Assembly (NCBI GenBank): GCA_021804195.1
Contig: JAJZKJ010000098.1
Coordinates: forward strand, 1 to 7,523
Source: Acidobacteriota bacterium
GTDB taxonomy: Bacteria > Planctomycetota > Phycisphaerae > WQYP01 > JAJZKJ01
Length of the DNA: 7,523 nt
Reading direction: 5' to 3'
A program made the position numbers and the translations under genes. Below the pieces are notes generated by a model. That model saw nothing but the letters and a program-made list of their open reading frames with translations, did no database searches and was not told the origin of the DNA. Below, in pieces: positions 6,362-7,523 of this stretch. Within the stretch, counting starts at the first letter, position 1. Every line of letters starts with the position of its first letter.

Positions 6362-6366
6362 TGCAT

Positions 6367-6371
6367 CCTCC
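6367..6371 (-). promoter_or_regulatory. Ribosome binding site of the 508-residue exported protein gene
   Basis: GGAGG (in GAGGAGGATGCA on the minus strand) lies 5 bases before the ATG. The 62-base gap after the OmpA gene contains this site but no convincing terminator hairpin with a T-tract, so read-through from the OmpA gene is expected. Confidence 0.7.
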
Positions 6372-6423
6372 TCATCATTTCTATTCGCGAAGCCCTGCTC
6401 AAAGCGCTGCCCGGCGCCTTGCC

Positions 6424-7523
6424 TTATGGCTGTTTGACAAATTCCACCCGCCGGTTATCGGCCCGTCCGGCCGCGGTATCGTTGGAGCCGATGGGGTTGG
6501 CGGCGCCGAAGCCTTGGGCGGTCAAGCGCCCGGCATCAATGCCGAACTGCGATACCAGCACCGATAGAACTGCCTGGGCGCGGGCCTCCGAAAGCTGGAG
6601 GTTAGATTGGGCGCTGCCGATCGAGTCGGTATAGCCGTCGATTTCCAGCTTCAGCGCGGGATCGGCCATCAATCCATCGGCCACCTGACGGATGACGGGC
6701 GCCGAGCTGGGTTTTAAAATGGCGCTGCCGGTGTCGAAATGTATGCCATGGGTGACATACTTGCCGCTCGCTATGGCGCTGGCAAAATCCGGCGCCGATT
6801 CCGCCAGCCGCACCCGGCGCAAACCGATCGGCGCCTTATCCGGGCCGGGTGTGGCTTCCACCAGCAGGTGGGTAATGGCCGGCAATTGGATTTGGTTCAC
6901 ATCGGTGATCCGGGTTCCATTCACATACGCCCGCAGCCGTCCGTTCTGAATCCACAAATCCAGCTTCACCGGCTGGGAGAAATCCATATTCGAAATCGTC
7001 TGATCGGTGAGCCGGTCCGCTTTGGGGCCGCTCACATCCACTTCCAAAGTCTTTTGCCCCGGCGCGCTGGTCAGATATGCGGCCAGCGCGGTGCTGCCAT
7101 CGGCGGTATGAAATTCGAGATCGGCTTGCGACATGTTTTCCTTGACCGCGAATTTGAAGGTCGTCTGCAGCGTAAAATTGGCGGGCATGGTCAGCCGGGG
7201 CGAAGTCAATTGCGTGTTCATTAAATCCAATTGCCGCAGCTTCTTGCCCAGCATCAGCGTCACCGCATCGCCGCGCGCCTTCCAGTGCGGGGGCGGCTCA
7301 TCGGGCGCCATATCGGTGAAATCGTCATAAAAAAGCGTTTTGTCGCCGGGCACGAAATCAATCGTTACGGCGGTCAGGTTGGGTTGCGCCGCGGGCGGGT
7401 TCGCGCCGGCGCCCGGAACGGGCGCGGCTGCATTTGCCGGCGCGGGGCTGCCGCCGGGGGCGGGGCCGGCCGGCGGGGGCGCCGCGCTGGCGGGCTGAAA
7501 GTTCCGCAGCGCCCGTGTCATCT
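6424..7523 (-). CDS. OmpA-family protein with N-terminal LamG-like beta-sandwich, 5' end probably outside window
   Basis: The frame reaches the right edge. The first ATG, at 7521, is followed by no signal peptide, only a Pro/Ala/Gly linker, so the true start with its export signal is probably upstream. Numbered from that ATG, residues 8-47 are the linker. Residues 52-240 form a concanavalin/LamG-like beta-sandwich (FYDDFTD, then LDLWIQNGRLRAYVNGTRI). Residues 250-365 form an OmpA C-terminal domain with IHFDTGSAILKPSS (260-273), GYTDSIG (296-302), NLQLSEARA (307-315), GFGAANP and NDTAAGRADNRRVEF (347-361). In this family the domain binds peptidoglycan non-covalently in the periplasm, with the NRR region and neighbouring Asp contacting the diaminopimelate peptide. 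The sandwich may hold a glycan or protein ligand. The ending with NRRVEF and a few residues is normal for the family. It heads the visible gene cluster. Confidence 0.9.
   Translation of the reverse strand, partial: MTRALRNFQPASAAPPPAGPAPGGSPAPANAAAPVPGAGANPPAAQPNLTAVTIDFVPGDKTLFYDDFTDMAPDEPPPHWKARGDAVTLMLGKKLRQLDLMNTQLTSPRLTMPANFTLQTTFKFAVKENMSQADLEFHTADGSTALAAYLTSAPGQKTLEVDVSGPKADRLTDQTISNMDFSQPVKLDLWIQNGRLRAYVNGTRITDVNQIQLPAITHLLVEATPGPDKAPIGLRRVRLAESAPDFASAIASGKYVTHGIHFDTGSAILKPSSAPVIRQVADGLMADPALKLEIDGYTDSIGSAQSNLQLSEARAQAVLSVLVSQFGIDAGRLTAQGFGAANPIGSNDTAAGRADNRRVEFVKQP

Noticed and set aside
6362..6423. Possible terminator or internal promoter between the OmpA gene and the 508-residue protein gene
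   Set aside because: There are GC-rich bases but no stable stem followed by a T-tract on the minus strand and no convincing -35/-10 pair; only a ribosome binding site is supported.

Overview
The window is about 60% GC by eye and is coded almost entirely on the minus strand. It holds eight consecutive genes, read from right to left, with gaps of only 4 to 62 bases. The mix is an OmpA-type envelope protein with a lectin-like sandwich, IPT/TIG-like and Ig-like secreted proteins, a kelch propeller and a lipoprotein. Together with the base composition, this suggests a Gram-negative bacterium with a large secretome, most like an Acidobacteriota relative. That assignment is by style only, with no marker gene, and is weak.

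Layout in transcription order: (1) an OmpA-family protein with a LamG-like beta-sandwich, entering from the right edge; (2) a 508-residue exported multidomain protein with a Cys-bracketed beta domain, an IPT/TIG-like domain, a Tyr/His/Pro/Gln-rich linker, a basic helical segment and a second IPT-like region; (3) a 238-residue exported beta-rich protein with a proline-rich linker; (4) a 50-codon ORF that repeats the signal peptide of gene 3 and then stops; (5) a 106-residue Lys-rich protein whose tail has a lysine at every fourth position; (6) a 382-residue, probably cytoplasmic protein with a YkgJ-like cysteine cluster and a PqqD/RRE-like winged-helix C-terminus; (7) a 264-residue helical lipoprotein; (8) a secreted protein with two Ig-like domains and kelch blades, leaving through the left edge. 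No promoter or terminator is visible, so the unit extends beyond both edges. There is no non-coding stretch over 62 bases.

Taken together the genes look like a co-transcribed cell-envelope module. An OmpA domain should bind peptidoglycan, several exported modular proteins could bind or display surface material, and a lipoprotein is tethered to a membrane. Two likely cytoplasmic or unassigned products, the Lys-repeat protein and the Cys-cluster protein, sit in the middle. The adjacent pair of a small periodic protein and a metal-cluster/winged-helix protein is the least explained and most interesting part. A substrate and modifying or handling-factor relationship is possible but is inference only. 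No RNA gene, CRISPR array, transposase or insertion sequence was found.
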